From JAAZLS01 sp964585925 (GTDB lineage: Bacteria > Bacillota > Dethiobacteria > DTU022): a stretch of 36,032 nucleotides of DNA. The DNA lies in assembly GCA_964585925.1 (NCBI GenBank), contig CAZPFS010000021.1, forward strand, positions 1 to 36,032, written 5' to 3'. Both the position numbers and the translations under genes were made by a program. Shown here one piece after another: positions 22,556 through 30,713 of the stretch. The notes under the pieces are model-generated. The model saw nothing but the letters and a program-made list of their open reading frames with translations, did no database searches and was not told where the DNA came from. Within the stretch, counting starts at the first letter, position 1, and each line of letters begins with the position of its first letter.

Positions 22556-23760
22556 GCAGCGGCAAAAAAATTGCCTATTTCGATTGTTACAGCGGGATCA
22601 GCGGGGATATGACCCTGGGAGCCCTCCTGGATTGCGGCTTGGAACTTAAATCCTTGGAGGATCTACTCTCCGGATTGAAACTGACCGGCTACATTCTTTC
22701 CACCAAGCAGGTTAAACTGTACGGGCTTACCGGAATCGATCTGGAGGTGGTCGCTGCCGGGTCGGAACCGGTTTCCCGCACATGGTCCGATATTGAACAG
22801 CTTATAGAAAGCAGCAGCCTGCCGGCTCCTGTGCGGGAGAAAAGCATACGGGTATTCCGGAATCTGGCCCGGGCCGAAGCGACGGTGCATGGAGTTTCCG
22901 AACAGCAGGTTCACTTTCATGAGGTGGGGGCGGTAGATGCGATTGTGGATATTGTCGGTACCATCTCCGCCCTTTATCTTCTGGAGATCGAACACCTGTT
23001 TTGCTCACCCCTTCCCCTGAGTTCAGGCATGGTAGAATCCATGCACGGCCTGATCCCCCTACCGGCCCCGGCTGCTCTGGAACTGATGCGCCGACGCGGG
23101 GTTCCGGTTTATGGCAGCAAAGTGGAAATGGAGCTGGTGACCCCTACCGGAGCCGCCCTGGTTACCGCCCTGGCCGAACAATTCGGAGAGCCGCCGGCAT
23201 TTACGGTGGAGCATGTGGGTTATGGCGCCGGAAAGCTCGATCCCGGATATCCCAATTTTTTGAGGGTGATGGTAGGAAACCTGCCGGAAAAGGCTTCACA
23301 AACGGAGCAGCAGATAAACCAGATCGAGGCCAATATTGACGATCTGAATCCGGAAATTTACGGTTACCTGATGGAGAAGCTGTTCAAAGCCGGGGCGCTG
23401 GATGTGTTTTTTTCACCCATTCAGATGAAAAAAAACCGCCCGGCGGTGATGCTCACGGTGTTGGTTCAGCCCGCCTCTCTGCAACAGGTTATCAAAATCA
23501 TTTTCGATGAAACTTCAACCCTCGGGCTGAGGGTTGCCGGATCCAGGAAAATTATGCGTCCGCGGGAAACGGTAACTGTTGATACCCGCTGGGGCCCGAT
23601 CAGGGGGAAGCTGGCCCCGGCCGGTGTAAACGGCCCGGAATTCCCTCAATTCTCGCCGGAATATGAGGATTGCCGGGAAATTGCCCTCCGGACTGGATGG
23701 CCCCTAAAGGAAATCTATCGTGAGGTGGAGCTCCTGTTCCTCAGGCGGTGCCGCGGCTAG
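22552..23760 (+). CDS. larC: Nickel insertion protein LarC
   Basis: CTP-dependent cyclometallase of 402 aa that inserts nickel into the pincer nucleotide in the last step of cofactor synthesis. Seen: N-terminal YFDCYSGISGDMTLGALLDCGL, the central VHFHEVGAVDAIVDIVG motif, EMELVTPTGAALVTALA, and a C-terminal half with IEANIDDLNPEIYGYLMEKLFKAGALDVFFSPIQMKKNRPAVML (marked by NIDDLNPE and QMKKNRPAV). The frame is continuous, unlike the Lactiplantibacillus gene, where LarC is completed by programmed frameshifting. Start GTG 22552 is coupled to larB. Neither the sulfurtransferase larE nor the racemase larA is within the window. Confidence 0.92.
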   Translation: MSSGKKIAYFDCYSGISGDMTLGALLDCGLELKSLEDLLSGLKLTGYILSTKQVKLYGLTGIDLEVVAAGSEPVSRTWSDIEQLIESSSLPAPVREKSIRVFRNLARAEATVHGVSEQQVHFHEVGAVDAIVDIVGTISALYLLEIEHLFCSPLPLSSGMVESMHGLIPLPAPAALELMRRRGVPVYGSKVEMELVTPTGAALVTALAEQFGEPPAFTVEHVGYGAGKLDPGYPNFLRVMVGNLPEKASQTEQQINQIEANIDDLNPEIYGYLMEKLFKAGALDVFFSPIQMKKNRPAVMLTVLVQPASLQQVIKIIFDETSTLGLRVAGSRKIMRPRETVTVDTRWGPIRGKLAPAGVNGPEFPQFSPEYEDCREIALRTGWPLKEIYREVELLFLRRCRG

Positions 23761-23817
23761 GCTTTCGGTATAGGGCTATTAATAAAACATGCAATTCATC
23801 GGGCAGGGAGGAATAGT

Positions 23818-24567
23818 TTGGACGCTGAACTCGTGCTCAAAGTCACCGCCATAGGCCTAATAGCGGGTGCTGCAGGCACCGGAGGAGGGGGCTTTGTATC
23901 CTACTGCCTGTTGAGAAAACCGGGCGCCTCATTGCTCAGCGCTGTTTTGGGTTTTTCGGCCGGGGTAATGCTGGCGGTGGTATTCATGGATCTGTTGCCC
24001 GAATCCATACGGATTGCCAACTATTGGTACGCGGTAGCCGGTTTGCTGGCCGGGATCGGGATGTTGCTGTTGCTGGATATGATATTTCCCCACTATCATC
24101 ACTGTTCGGAGGAGGAGGGCCGGTTCAGGTTCCGCCGGGTAGGGGTTCTGCTGGGGATAGGGATTGCTTTGCACAATATTCCCGAAGGTCTGGCTATTGG
24201 GGCGGGTTATGCCTCCAGCGCCTCTTTGGGGGCGGGAATTACCCTGGTGATGACCATTCAAAATATACCCGAAGGAATGGCCATGGCTACCGCCATGTGC
24301 ATCGGGGGGCTCAGCGGCCGCCGGGTGGTATTATTGGCCACACTGGCCGGTGTCCCCATGGGGATCGGCGCCCTGCTGGGGGCGGTTGTGGGTAGCCTTT
24401 CCCCTTACATGTTGAGCCTGGCCCTGAGCTTTGCCGGCGGGGCTATGCTTTACATAACCTGTGATGAGATGATACCCGATGCCCATAATTTTGCCAAGGG
24501 GCACTCGGCTACTTTGGGTATAATTTTAGGGGTTTTGGCCGGGATATTGCTGGGGTTCCGGCCTTGA
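23818..24567 (+). CDS. ZIP-family divalent metal transporter
   Basis: Polytopic membrane protein of 249 aa with about eight hydrophobic segments. The two signature helices are clear: ALHNIPEGLAIG (helix 4) and IQNIPEGMAMATAM (helix 5), whose His and Glu residues line the metal path, and a His-rich cytoplasmic loop FPHYHHCSEEEG before them. Helix 5 has Gln-Asn instead of the His of zinc-specific ZIPs, which may relax selectivity. Start TTG 23818 follows GGGAGGAATAG. It is 57 bases downstream of larC in the same direction without a terminator, so co-transcription and nickel supply for LarC are possible, but zinc, iron or manganese transport is equally compatible. Confidence 0.88.
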   Translation: MDAELVLKVTAIGLIAGAAGTGGGGFVSYCLLRKPGASLLSAVLGFSAGVMLAVVFMDLLPESIRIANYWYAVAGLLAGIGMLLLLDMIFPHYHHCSEEEGRFRFRRVGVLLGIGIALHNIPEGLAIGAGYASSASLGAGITLVMTIQNIPEGMAMATAMCIGGLSGRRVVLLATLAGVPMGIGALLGAVVGSLSPYMLSLALSFAGGAMLYITCDEMIPDAHNFAKGHSATLGIILGVLAGILLGFRP

Positions 24568-24658
24568 AGCGTAAACCGGTACCCCACAATTATTTGCCAT
24601 TAATTATAATCGAGCTGTTTGCAGTCAATATATCCAGCAGTCAGTAGAGGTGAATAAA

Positions 24659-26257
24659 ATGAAAATACTGGTCAGTGATCCCCTTTCTCCGGAGGGAATA
24701 GAGCTTCTTCAGCAACATTCCCAGGTTGATCTTAAACCCGACCTTGATCCGCAGGAACTACTGGGGATAATTGAGGGGTATGACGCATTGATTGTACGCA
24801 GTCATACCCTGGTTACCGATCAGGTTATTGAAGCCGGACGACGGTTAAAGGTGATCGGCCGGGCAGGGGTGGGAGTGGACAATATCGATGTTTCCCGAGC
24901 CACCGCCCGGGGAATCATGGTGGTCAATGTCCCCTCGGCGAACACCGTTTCTGCGGCGGAGTTGACCCTGGCTCTGCTGGTCTCTCTGGCCAGGAGCATC
25001 CCCGGGGCAAATGCTTCGGTCAAAGCGGGTGAATGGAACAGGCAGAAGTATCTGGGAGTGGAGCTGAATCAAAAGACCCTGGGTCTGATCGGATTGGGTC
25101 ATGTGGGAAGTGAGGTCTGCCGCCGGGCCAGGGCTTTTGGGATGAATGTTCTGGGCTGCGATCCCTACGTTTCTGAAAGCCATGCTGCAAAAATCGGAGT
25201 GGAACTGGTAGATCTGCCGGTCCTTCTTGAACAGGGGGATTTTATCTCCCTGCATGTGCCCTTGAGTCCAAGCACCCGTTATCTGATTGGGACCAAGGAG
25301 TTGGCTCTGATGAAGCCGGAAGCCCGTCTGATCAACTGCGCCCGAGGAGGGGTGGTGGATGAGGGGGCCCTCTATAGCGCTCTGCAGGAGGGCCGGTTGG
25401 CCGGGGCTGCCCTGGATGTGTTTGAGCAGGAACCGCCCGGCGAGAGCCCCCTTCTCAAGCTGGAGCAGGTGATTGTCACCCCCCACCTGGGGGCTTTCAC
25501 CCGGGAGGCCCAGACCGGTGTGGCCCTGCAGGTGGCCCAGCAGGTGATCAACGCCCTGAAAGGAAGGCCGGTGGCATCGGCGGTAAATCTGCCCGCCCTG
25601 CTCCCCGAAGACGCTTACGCCCTGGAACCGTTTCGGCCCCTGACCTGGCTTTTGGGCTATTTTTACCTGCAGATGTTCGGCGGTTCCATCAGCGAAGTTG
25701 AGATAACCTATTGCGGGGAAATTTTCTCCCGGCCTCTGTTCCCCCTGACTGCCTCCTGCCTGGCCGGCCTTCTGCAGGGAGTGGTGGAGTCTCCGGTAAA
25801 TCAGATCAACGCCCTACATATTGCCCGGAAAAGGGGCATAAAAGTGAAAGAGATTTTCACTGCCGCGAGTAGAAATTATCGCCACATGATTGTTTTGTCG
25901 GTCCGCGACGGGCAAAAAACCGAGCGACTGGCGGGAACACTGCTTAACCGGGACGATCTGCGCCTGGTCCAAATCGGCGATTTCCGGATCGAGGTAGTTC
26001 CCTCGCGCTACATGCTGGTGACCACCCACAACGACCGGCCGGGGGTGGTGGGCAAGGTGGGAACTCTCCTGGGTGGGGAGGGGATCAACATCGCCAGCAT
26101 GCAGCTTGGCCGGGCTACCGTGGGCGGCCAGGCGATGATGATCCTGCAGATGGACAGCCCGGTATCGGCGGAAGTGGTGGGAAAATTGCAGCGGCTAAAT
26201 GTAGTTGATCAGGCCCGGTTTATAGAGCTGCCGGAGAAGCAATTCCCGAAGCAGTAA
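24659..26257 (+). CDS. serA: D-3-phosphoglycerate dehydrogenase (long form)
   Basis: First enzyme of serine synthesis: NAD-dependent oxidation of 3-phosphoglycerate. The 532 aa match the long, Bacillus/Mycobacterium-type enzyme. Seen: substrate domain with VRSHTLVTDQVIEAG and GRAGVGVDNIDV, NAD-binding motif GLIGLGHVGSEVCRRARAFGMNV, catalytic Arg in INCARGGVVDEGAL, Glu in DVFEQEPPG and His in VTPHLGAFTREAQ, then an allosteric substrate-binding domain (about residues 325-450) and a C-terminal ACT domain (LVTTHNDRPGVVGKVGTLLGGEGINIASMQLGR, of which NDRPGVVGKVGTLL is typical) for serine feedback. ATG 24659 has AGAGGTGA upstream. It stands alone: no serC or serB here. Confidence 0.95.
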   Translation: MKILVSDPLSPEGIELLQQHSQVDLKPDLDPQELLGIIEGYDALIVRSHTLVTDQVIEAGRRLKVIGRAGVGVDNIDVSRATARGIMVVNVPSANTVSAAELTLALLVSLARSIPGANASVKAGEWNRQKYLGVELNQKTLGLIGLGHVGSEVCRRARAFGMNVLGCDPYVSESHAAKIGVELVDLPVLLEQGDFISLHVPLSPSTRYLIGTKELALMKPEARLINCARGGVVDEGALYSALQEGRLAGAALDVFEQEPPGESPLLKLEQVIVTPHLGAFTREAQTGVALQVAQQVINALKGRPVASAVNLPALLPEDAYALEPFRPLTWLLGYFYLQMFGGSISEVEITYCGEIFSRPLFPLTASCLAGLLQGVVESPVNQINALHIARKRGIKVKEIFTAASRNYRHMIVLSVRDGQKTERLAGTLLNRDDLRLVQIGDFRIEVVPSRYMLVTTHNDRPGVVGKVGTLLGGEGINIASMQLGRATVGGQAMMILQMDSPVSAEVVGKLQRLNVVDQARFIELPEKQFPKQ

Positions 26258-26458
26258 TCCGGAGAAGGCAATCTGGCCTTGTCATCCGGTGGTTTAAGCG
26301 GAACATTATTGTCGGCGGCGTTCCCCGTGAGGCACCTTCCATAAATTTGAATGTGGTGATCTGGGGCCGCGGTTTGTGTTGTTGGTGATGTCAGATCAGG
26401 CGCCGGCAGCCAAAGGGGCAAATTGACGGTTAAAAGGGCAGTTGTTATAATATTTTTA

Positions 26459-26487
26459 CCGGCAGGCGGTCTGCAATCTCCTGCCGG
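26459..26487 (+). promoter_or_regulatory. GC-rich hairpin just upstream of the UPF0316 ribosome site
   Basis: CCGGCAGG (26459-26466) and CCTGCCGG (26480-26487) form a perfect 8-bp stem with a 13-base loop, two bases before GGAGGAG. There is no U-tract. It may be the end signal of the serA transcript or a leader structure; bases 26258-26458 hold no other recognisable feature. Confidence 0.4.
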
Positions 26488-26502
26488 CGGAGGAGCAAGC
26501 CC

Positions 26503-27027
26503 GTGTTGCCAATATTTTATTATATCTACATATTTTTATCCAGGGTGCTTGACGTCAGTCTGGGCACTTTGCGGATCATCTACCTTTCCCGGGGGAAAAG
26601 CAAAATTTCTGCCGGGATTGGTTTTGTAGAAATAGCCGTCTACGTGGTGGCCCTGGGAATGGTAATCGAAACCCTGCAGGACCACCCTTTGAACGTGGTG
26701 ATCTATGCCCTGGGTTTTGCGGCCGGCAACCTGGTGGGCGGTTTTATTGAAGAAAAGATAGCGTTGGGATATGTAACCGTGCAGGTGGTGACCATGAAAG
26801 CCGGAGGCGAGCTGGAAGAAGAGTTGCGGGAAAAGGATTACGGAGTAACTGTAATCGACTGCTGCGGCCGGGACGGGCCTCACCGAATTCTGCATATTCT
26901 GATGCGCCGTCGTCGACTTGATCATTTTTTTAAAGCTGTTCAACAGTTGGATCATCAGGCTCTGATATCGGTAATGGATACCCGGGCTATCAGGGGGGGC
27001 TATTTTGCCGCTGGAAAGGGGAAGTAA
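26503..27027 (+). CDS. UPF0316 / DUF2179 family membrane protein
   Basis: Integral membrane protein of 174 aa and unknown function. It has about three N-terminal helices (FYYIYIFLSRVLDVSLGTLRIIYLSRG, GFVEIAVYVVALGMVIETL, PLNVVIYALGFAAGNLVGGFIEEKIALG) and a cytoplasmic alpha/beta DUF2179 domain (EELREKDYGVTVIDCCGRDGPHRILHILMRRR) that recurs in the YitT family. RVLDVSLGTLRIIYLSRG is the recognisable family opening. GTG 26503 follows GGAGGAG by seven bases. The last 23 bases overlap murI, so the two genes should be translationally coupled, though a functional link to peptidoglycan synthesis is not established. Confidence 0.85.
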   Translation: MLPIFYYIYIFLSRVLDVSLGTLRIIYLSRGKSKISAGIGFVEIAVYVVALGMVIETLQDHPLNVVIYALGFAAGNLVGGFIEEKIALGYVTVQVVTMKAGGELEEELREKDYGVTVIDCCGRDGPHRILHILMRRRRLDHFFKAVQQLDHQALISVMDTRAIRGGYFAAGKGK

Positions 27028-27856
27028 TGTACGGGGCGGTCACCCGCCGGATCCCGCTGCTTACAGGGCTATCGGGATCCTTGATTCGGGAGTGGGGGGG
27101 CTGACCGTGTTGCAGGAGGTTTATCGCCGATTACCCAATGAAAGCATGGTTTATTTTGGCGATACGGCCAGAATGCCTTACGGGCCGCGTTCGCCGGAGG
27201 AGGTGCGGCAATTTGTTCTGGAAATTATCGATTTTCTCCAGACTCAGGAGATCAAATTACTGGTGATAGCCTGCAACTCGGCCACTGCCGCCGGGCTGTC
27301 CCATTACCAGCAAAAGACCGATCTGCCGGTGGTGGGGGTGATCGAGCCGGGGGTGAGGGCGGCGCTGAACTATACCCGAAACCGCCGGATCGGAGTTATC
27401 GGCACTACCGGCACTATCAGCAGTTCATCTTACCAGAGCGCCCTGAAAATCCATGATCCGAATTTGAATATTGTCAGCCGGGCATGTCCCCTGTTTGTTT
27501 TACTGGTAGAAAATGATCTGGTGGATACACCGGAGGCGGAAAAGGTGGCAGAAGAATACCTTGGCCCTTTGCGGGAGGCGGATATCGACACCCTTATTAT
27601 GGGATGCACCCACTATCCCCTGATGAACAACCTCATTCAACAGGTTGTCGGCCCGCAGGTTCGCCTGGTCAGTTCGGCGGAAGAGACGGCCGATCGGGTC
27701 AAACAAATTTTAGATTCTCGGCAGTTGCTTAATCCGCTTCCCACCGGGCAGCCGCGCCATCGTTTTTTTGTCAGCGGGACACCTTCCGGTTTTGAAGAGG
27801 TGGGGTCAACACTGCTCAAGCGGAAAATCAAGGCTTATCAGGTTTTTTTATCCTGA
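27005..27856 (+). CDS. murI: Glutamate racemase
   Basis: Cofactor-independent racemase making D-glutamate for peptidoglycan, 283 aa. Seen: GILDSGVGGLTVLQEVYRRLP, GDTARMPYGPRS, the first catalytic cysteine C90 in IACNSATAAGL and the second C201 in MGCTHYPLMNN, and the surrounding VIEPGVRAA and IGVIGTTGTI motifs. The first about 20 residues are a non-conserved extension because the only in-frame start in reach is TTG 27005, inside the end of the preceding gene. A small terminator follows. Confidence 0.95.
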   Translation: MPLERGSNVRGGHPPDPAAYRAIGILDSGVGGLTVLQEVYRRLPNESMVYFGDTARMPYGPRSPEEVRQFVLEIIDFLQTQEIKLLVIACNSATAAGLSHYQQKTDLPVVGVIEPGVRAALNYTRNRRIGVIGTTGTISSSSYQSALKIHDPNLNIVSRACPLFVLLVENDLVDTPEAEKVAEEYLGPLREADIDTLIMGCTHYPLMNNLIQQVVGPQVRLVSSAEETADRVKQILDSRQLLNPLPTGQPRHRFFVSGTPSGFEEVGSTLLKRKIKAYQVFLS

Positions 27857-27916
27857 CCTAAAAATGGGCGGGGTTAAAATTGCCTGCCTTTCGGAAACCG
27901 GGAATCCAAAGCCGCG

Positions 27917-27936
27917 CCGCTTTCAGCGGTTTTTTT
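27917..27936 (+). terminator. Small intrinsic terminator after murI
   Basis: CCGCT (27917-27921), loop TTC and AGCGG (27925-27929) are followed by seven T residues (27930-27936). The stem is short but GC-rich and correctly placed 60 bases after murI. Confidence 0.6.
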
Positions 27937-28017
27937 ATGTTGTGGGCAATCATAATTCGGGTGGTTGGATGATAAATATAGATAGGCCTGTACCTTTTAT
28001 ACCTGCGCCGGAAGAAG

Positions 28018-29124
28018 GTGGTTTTGCTGATCATTGGAAAACGGATCAATTGGGGATGTATACCGGGAGCTCTAATGGGGTTGCTGGTCTGGGCGGCGCT
28101 GCTGTGTGCACTGGGGGGGTGTGATCTCTTTTCCCGGCTGAATCAAATTTCCGGCGATGGGCCATTTATAAAACTGGAGCTTCCGGAACCGCCGGTTGAA
28201 AGTAATGTTTGTGATCCGGAACAGATCCGTCGGGGTTTGCTTTATTTTGCCGATTCCAGTAAACGATATTTAATTCCAGCTTGCCCGCCGATTTCCCACT
28301 CGGAGACGATTATCCGCGATACTTTAAGCCGGCTGATTCCCTCGCCCGAAACGGCTCACGAGCTTCAGCTCCGGGGTTTGCAATACGTGCTTCCAGAGCA
28401 GTCTTCCATACTCGGGATATCTGTCAAGGAGGATCTGACCAGGGTGGATTTCAGCGCTCCGGTTTTGAACTATCCTCCGGAGGACGAACGGCTGGTTTTG
28501 GGCAGCATCCTCTGTACACTGCGCCAGTTTCCCGAAATTGAACGCCTGCAGATACTGGTTGAGGGGGCTGAAGTGGATCGGTTCCCGGGGGGCACCCCCG
28601 GCCTGATCCCCCTGGGTCCTGAATGCTGGATCAACCTGGAAGTAGATGACGATCTGGAAGATTACCGCCGCTACAGCGCGGTGAGGGTATATTTTTGTTA
28701 TTTATGCTCTGACGGAAACATATTTTATGTTCCGGTAACCCGAATACTCTCTCCCGATGAACAGCCTGAAGCGGCGGCGTTCAGGGAACTACTGGCCGGG
28801 CCCAGGCCCGGCAGCGGCCTGTTCAGCGAAATTCCATGGGGCACGAAACTTTTGCAATTGACCGTAGAGGGAACACTTATGACCCTGGATTTTTCCAAAC
28901 AGCTGCTGATCTACCGGGGGGGGAAAACCGGCGCGAGCAATATAATTAACCAGCTTGTGCTTACGGCCACCGCCATGCCCGGGGTGGAACAGGTTCAAAT
29001 ACTGGTGGAGGGACAACCGGTGGAAATACCCGGTGAACTTGATTTTAGAGCTCCCCTGCTTCCTCCGGGCCCGGTAAACTGCCTCCCGGATTATTGGCCC
29101 TGCCCAGATCCTGATTGCCAGTGA
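28018..29124 (+). CDS. Lipoprotein with two GerM domains
   Basis: Predicted membrane-anchored lipoprotein of 368 aa: basic start, hydrophobic helix (ALMGLLVWAALLCAL) and lipobox LGGC at about residue 35. Two GerM-type repeats follow: one around residues 90-190 (DTLSRLIPSPETAHELQ, VDFSAPVLNYPPEDERLVLGSILCTLRQFPEIERLQILVEG, typified by LRQFPEIERLQILVEG) and one around 220-345 (AAFRELLAGPRPGSGLFSEIPWGTKLLQLTVEG, TAMPGVEQVQILVEGQPVEIPG). The phrases ending QILVEG are diagnostic of each repeat. GerM proteins act in spore-envelope assembly and germination, and the domain also occurs in cell-wall-associated lipoproteins of non-sporulating Gram-positives. Start GTG 28018 is weakly supported by GAAGAAGG. 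The last 80 bases overlap the convergent lemA gene. Confidence 0.88.
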   Translation: MVLLIIGKRINWGCIPGALMGLLVWAALLCALGGCDLFSRLNQISGDGPFIKLELPEPPVESNVCDPEQIRRGLLYFADSSKRYLIPACPPISHSETIIRDTLSRLIPSPETAHELQLRGLQYVLPEQSSILGISVKEDLTRVDFSAPVLNYPPEDERLVLGSILCTLRQFPEIERLQILVEGAEVDRFPGGTPGLIPLGPECWINLEVDDDLEDYRRYSAVRVYFCYLCSDGNIFYVPVTRILSPDEQPEAAAFRELLAGPRPGSGLFSEIPWGTKLLQLTVEGTLMTLDFSKQLLIYRGGKTGASNIINQLVLTATAMPGVEQVQILVEGQPVEIPGELDFRAPLLPPGPVNCLPDYWPCPDPDCQ

Positions 29125-29632
29125 CAGGAAACAGCCCCCTGGGAATGAATTTCAAGGGGCCCGCCAATAAGTTGTTGGGGAAACGCCCGAGGGCGCTGTT
29201 ATAAATCTTTACAGTGCGGTTGTAGCGTTTTCCGGCAAAAGCGATGTCGTTTTCCAGCCTGGAAAATTCCTGCTGCAATTTTTGAAAATCCGGACTGTCT
29301 TTCAGTACCGGGTAATTTTCGGATGCCGTAAACAGTTTTTCCAAAGCTCTGGCCACCGACTGATCAACTTCGGCGCTCTCTCCTACGGCGGGGCCGCCCG
29401 GGCCGGTGGTGAAGGTCGCGGCTGCATTTTTTAGCGTCCCCAACTCGGTTTCCAGGCAACCTTCAACCATTGCTTCCAGATCGGGGATCAAATTCACCCT
29501 TTCTCGGATCAGGGCCGCCGTATCGGCCCAGGTTCCGTCCACCACTTCTTTCATCGATGACAGGTTGTTGATGGTATATACAAACAGGGCTGCGGCCACA
29601 ATAATAATGCCGGGGATCACATATCCTTGCAT
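29045..29632 (-). CDS. lemA: LemA family protein
   Basis: 195 aa with one N-terminal membrane helix (GYVIPGIIIVAAALFVYTINNLSS) and a helical-bundle domain. Family landmarks: VDGTWADTAALIRERVNLIPDLEAMVEGCLETE corresponds to the usual AWxxVxxxLxRRxxLIPNLVxxVxxYxxHE, and NDIAFAGKRYNRTVKIYNSALGRFPNNLLAG to the RxxYNxxVxxYNxxIxxFPxxLxAxxxGF ending (seen here as KRYNRTVKIYNSALGRFP). ATG 29632 follows GGGAGG. The C-terminal 40 or so residues after the FP motif are longer and proline/glycine-rich, and they are encoded opposite the end of the GerM gene. Role unknown in the family; partners such as YgcG/TPM proteins are absent. Confidence 0.88.
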   Translation of the reverse strand: MQGYVIPGIIIVAAALFVYTINNLSSMKEVVDGTWADTAALIRERVNLIPDLEAMVEGCLETELGTLKNAAATFTTGPGGPAVGESAEVDQSVARALEKLFTASENYPVLKDSPDFQKLQQEFSRLENDIAFAGKRYNRTVKIYNSALGRFPNNLLAGPLKFIPRGLFPVTGNQDLGRANNPGGSLPGPEEAGEL

Positions 29633-29814
29633 GGTCTGGCAAGCCTCCCAACTGTCGGCAAATTGGTTAATGGCTTAATATTCTGCCTCGGAGGTACTAA
29701 TTCCTGCTATTTCCCAGCCCCACAAGGTAATCCTGTTTTACCAGTCAAATCATGGGGATACCGTTTGCCAAGAGTAGATAAACAGGAAGAACCCGGCACA
29801 AATGGTGCCGAGGC

Positions 29815-29846
29815 TTGTAATGCAGATAGGCCGGGCATGTTATAAT
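29815..29846 (+). promoter_or_regulatory. Candidate promoter of rph-rdgB
   Basis: A consensus TATAAT is at 29841-29846 with TTGTAA at 29815-29820; the 20-base spacer is longer than ideal. It lies in the 295-base divergent gap between lemA and rph (29633-29927), which otherwise shows nothing I can name. Confidence 0.3.
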
Positions 29847-29927
29847 AATTATGTTTAGAAATACCGGCCACCACCCGGGAGCAACGCAGGTTGAAAATGA
29901 TCGGGTAAAAAGGCGGGAGGTGATCTC

Positions 29928-30713
29928 ATGCGCCCTCAGGGCAGAAAAAATCAGGAGTTGAGAGCGATCTGTATGACCCGTCCCTACCTGAAACATCCCG
30001 AGGGATCGGTATTGATTGCGATGGGTGAAACAAAGGTGATCTGCACCGCTTCTGTAGAAGACAAAGTGCCTCTGTTCCTGAAAGGTACCGGGAAAGGGTG
30101 GGTAACCGCAGAATACGGAATGTTGCCTCGTTCTACGGGGATCAGGATGATCCGCGATGCTACCCGGGGGAAGGCCGGCAGCCGGAGCCAGGAGATTCAA
30201 CGATTGATCGGGCGATCCCTCAGATCGGTGGTCGATCTCGGTTCCCTGGGCGAACACACGATTTGGCTGGACTGTGATGTAATCCAGGCGGACGGCGGCA
30301 CGCGCACGGCAGCCATTACCGGTTCGTTTGTGGCTCTGGTGGATGCCCTGCTTTGTCTGAAGAGGGAAGGGAGGATTAACCGGATGCCGATCAAGGATTA
30401 TCTGGCGGCGGTCAGCGTGGGGGTGGTTGAAGGAGAGGTGCGCCTTGATCTGTGTTTCGAAGAAGATTCGGCCGCGGAGGTGGATCTCAACCTGGCTATG
30501 ACCGGTTCCGGGGAACTGGTGGAGATCCAGGGAACCGCCGAAGAGAAACCTTTCAGCCGCCGCCGGCTGGAATCCATACTTGATCTGGGTGCGGAGGGGA
30601 TAGAGATGCTGATCCGGGAGCAGAAAAAGGTACTGGGAAGCGATCGCGCCGATGTTGATCAGTCCCGGGATTATTACGCCCAACCCATTGCCACAAACCG
30701 GCAGATAATATGA
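29928..30713 (+). CDS. rph: Ribonuclease PH
   Basis: Phosphorolytic 3'-5' exoribonuclease that trims tRNA 3' ends, 261 aa. Seen: N-terminal MRPQGRKNQELRAI, GSVLIAMGETKVICTASVED, GWVTAEYGMLPRSTGIRMIRDATRGKAGSRSQEIQRLIGRSLRSVVDL (condensed landmark: AEYGMLPRST), DCDVIQADGGTRTAAITGSFVAL with the catalytic acidic residues, and VDLNLAMTGSGELVEIQGTAE. GGGAGGTGAT precedes ATG 29928. The stop overlaps rdgB by four bases, a common rph-rdgB arrangement in Firmicutes. Confidence 0.97.
   Translation: MRPQGRKNQELRAICMTRPYLKHPEGSVLIAMGETKVICTASVEDKVPLFLKGTGKGWVTAEYGMLPRSTGIRMIRDATRGKAGSRSQEIQRLIGRSLRSVVDLGSLGEHTIWLDCDVIQADGGTRTAAITGSFVALVDALLCLKREGRINRMPIKDYLAAVSVGVVEGEVRLDLCFEEDSAAEVDLNLAMTGSGELVEIQGTAEEKPFSRRRLESILDLGAEGIEMLIREQKKVLGSDRADVDQSRDYYAQPIATNRQII

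Noticed and set aside
26423..26629. Alternative 68-codon frame overlapping the start of UPF0316
   Set aside because: UPF0316 has a GGAGGAG site and family motifs in the other frame; this frame has neither.
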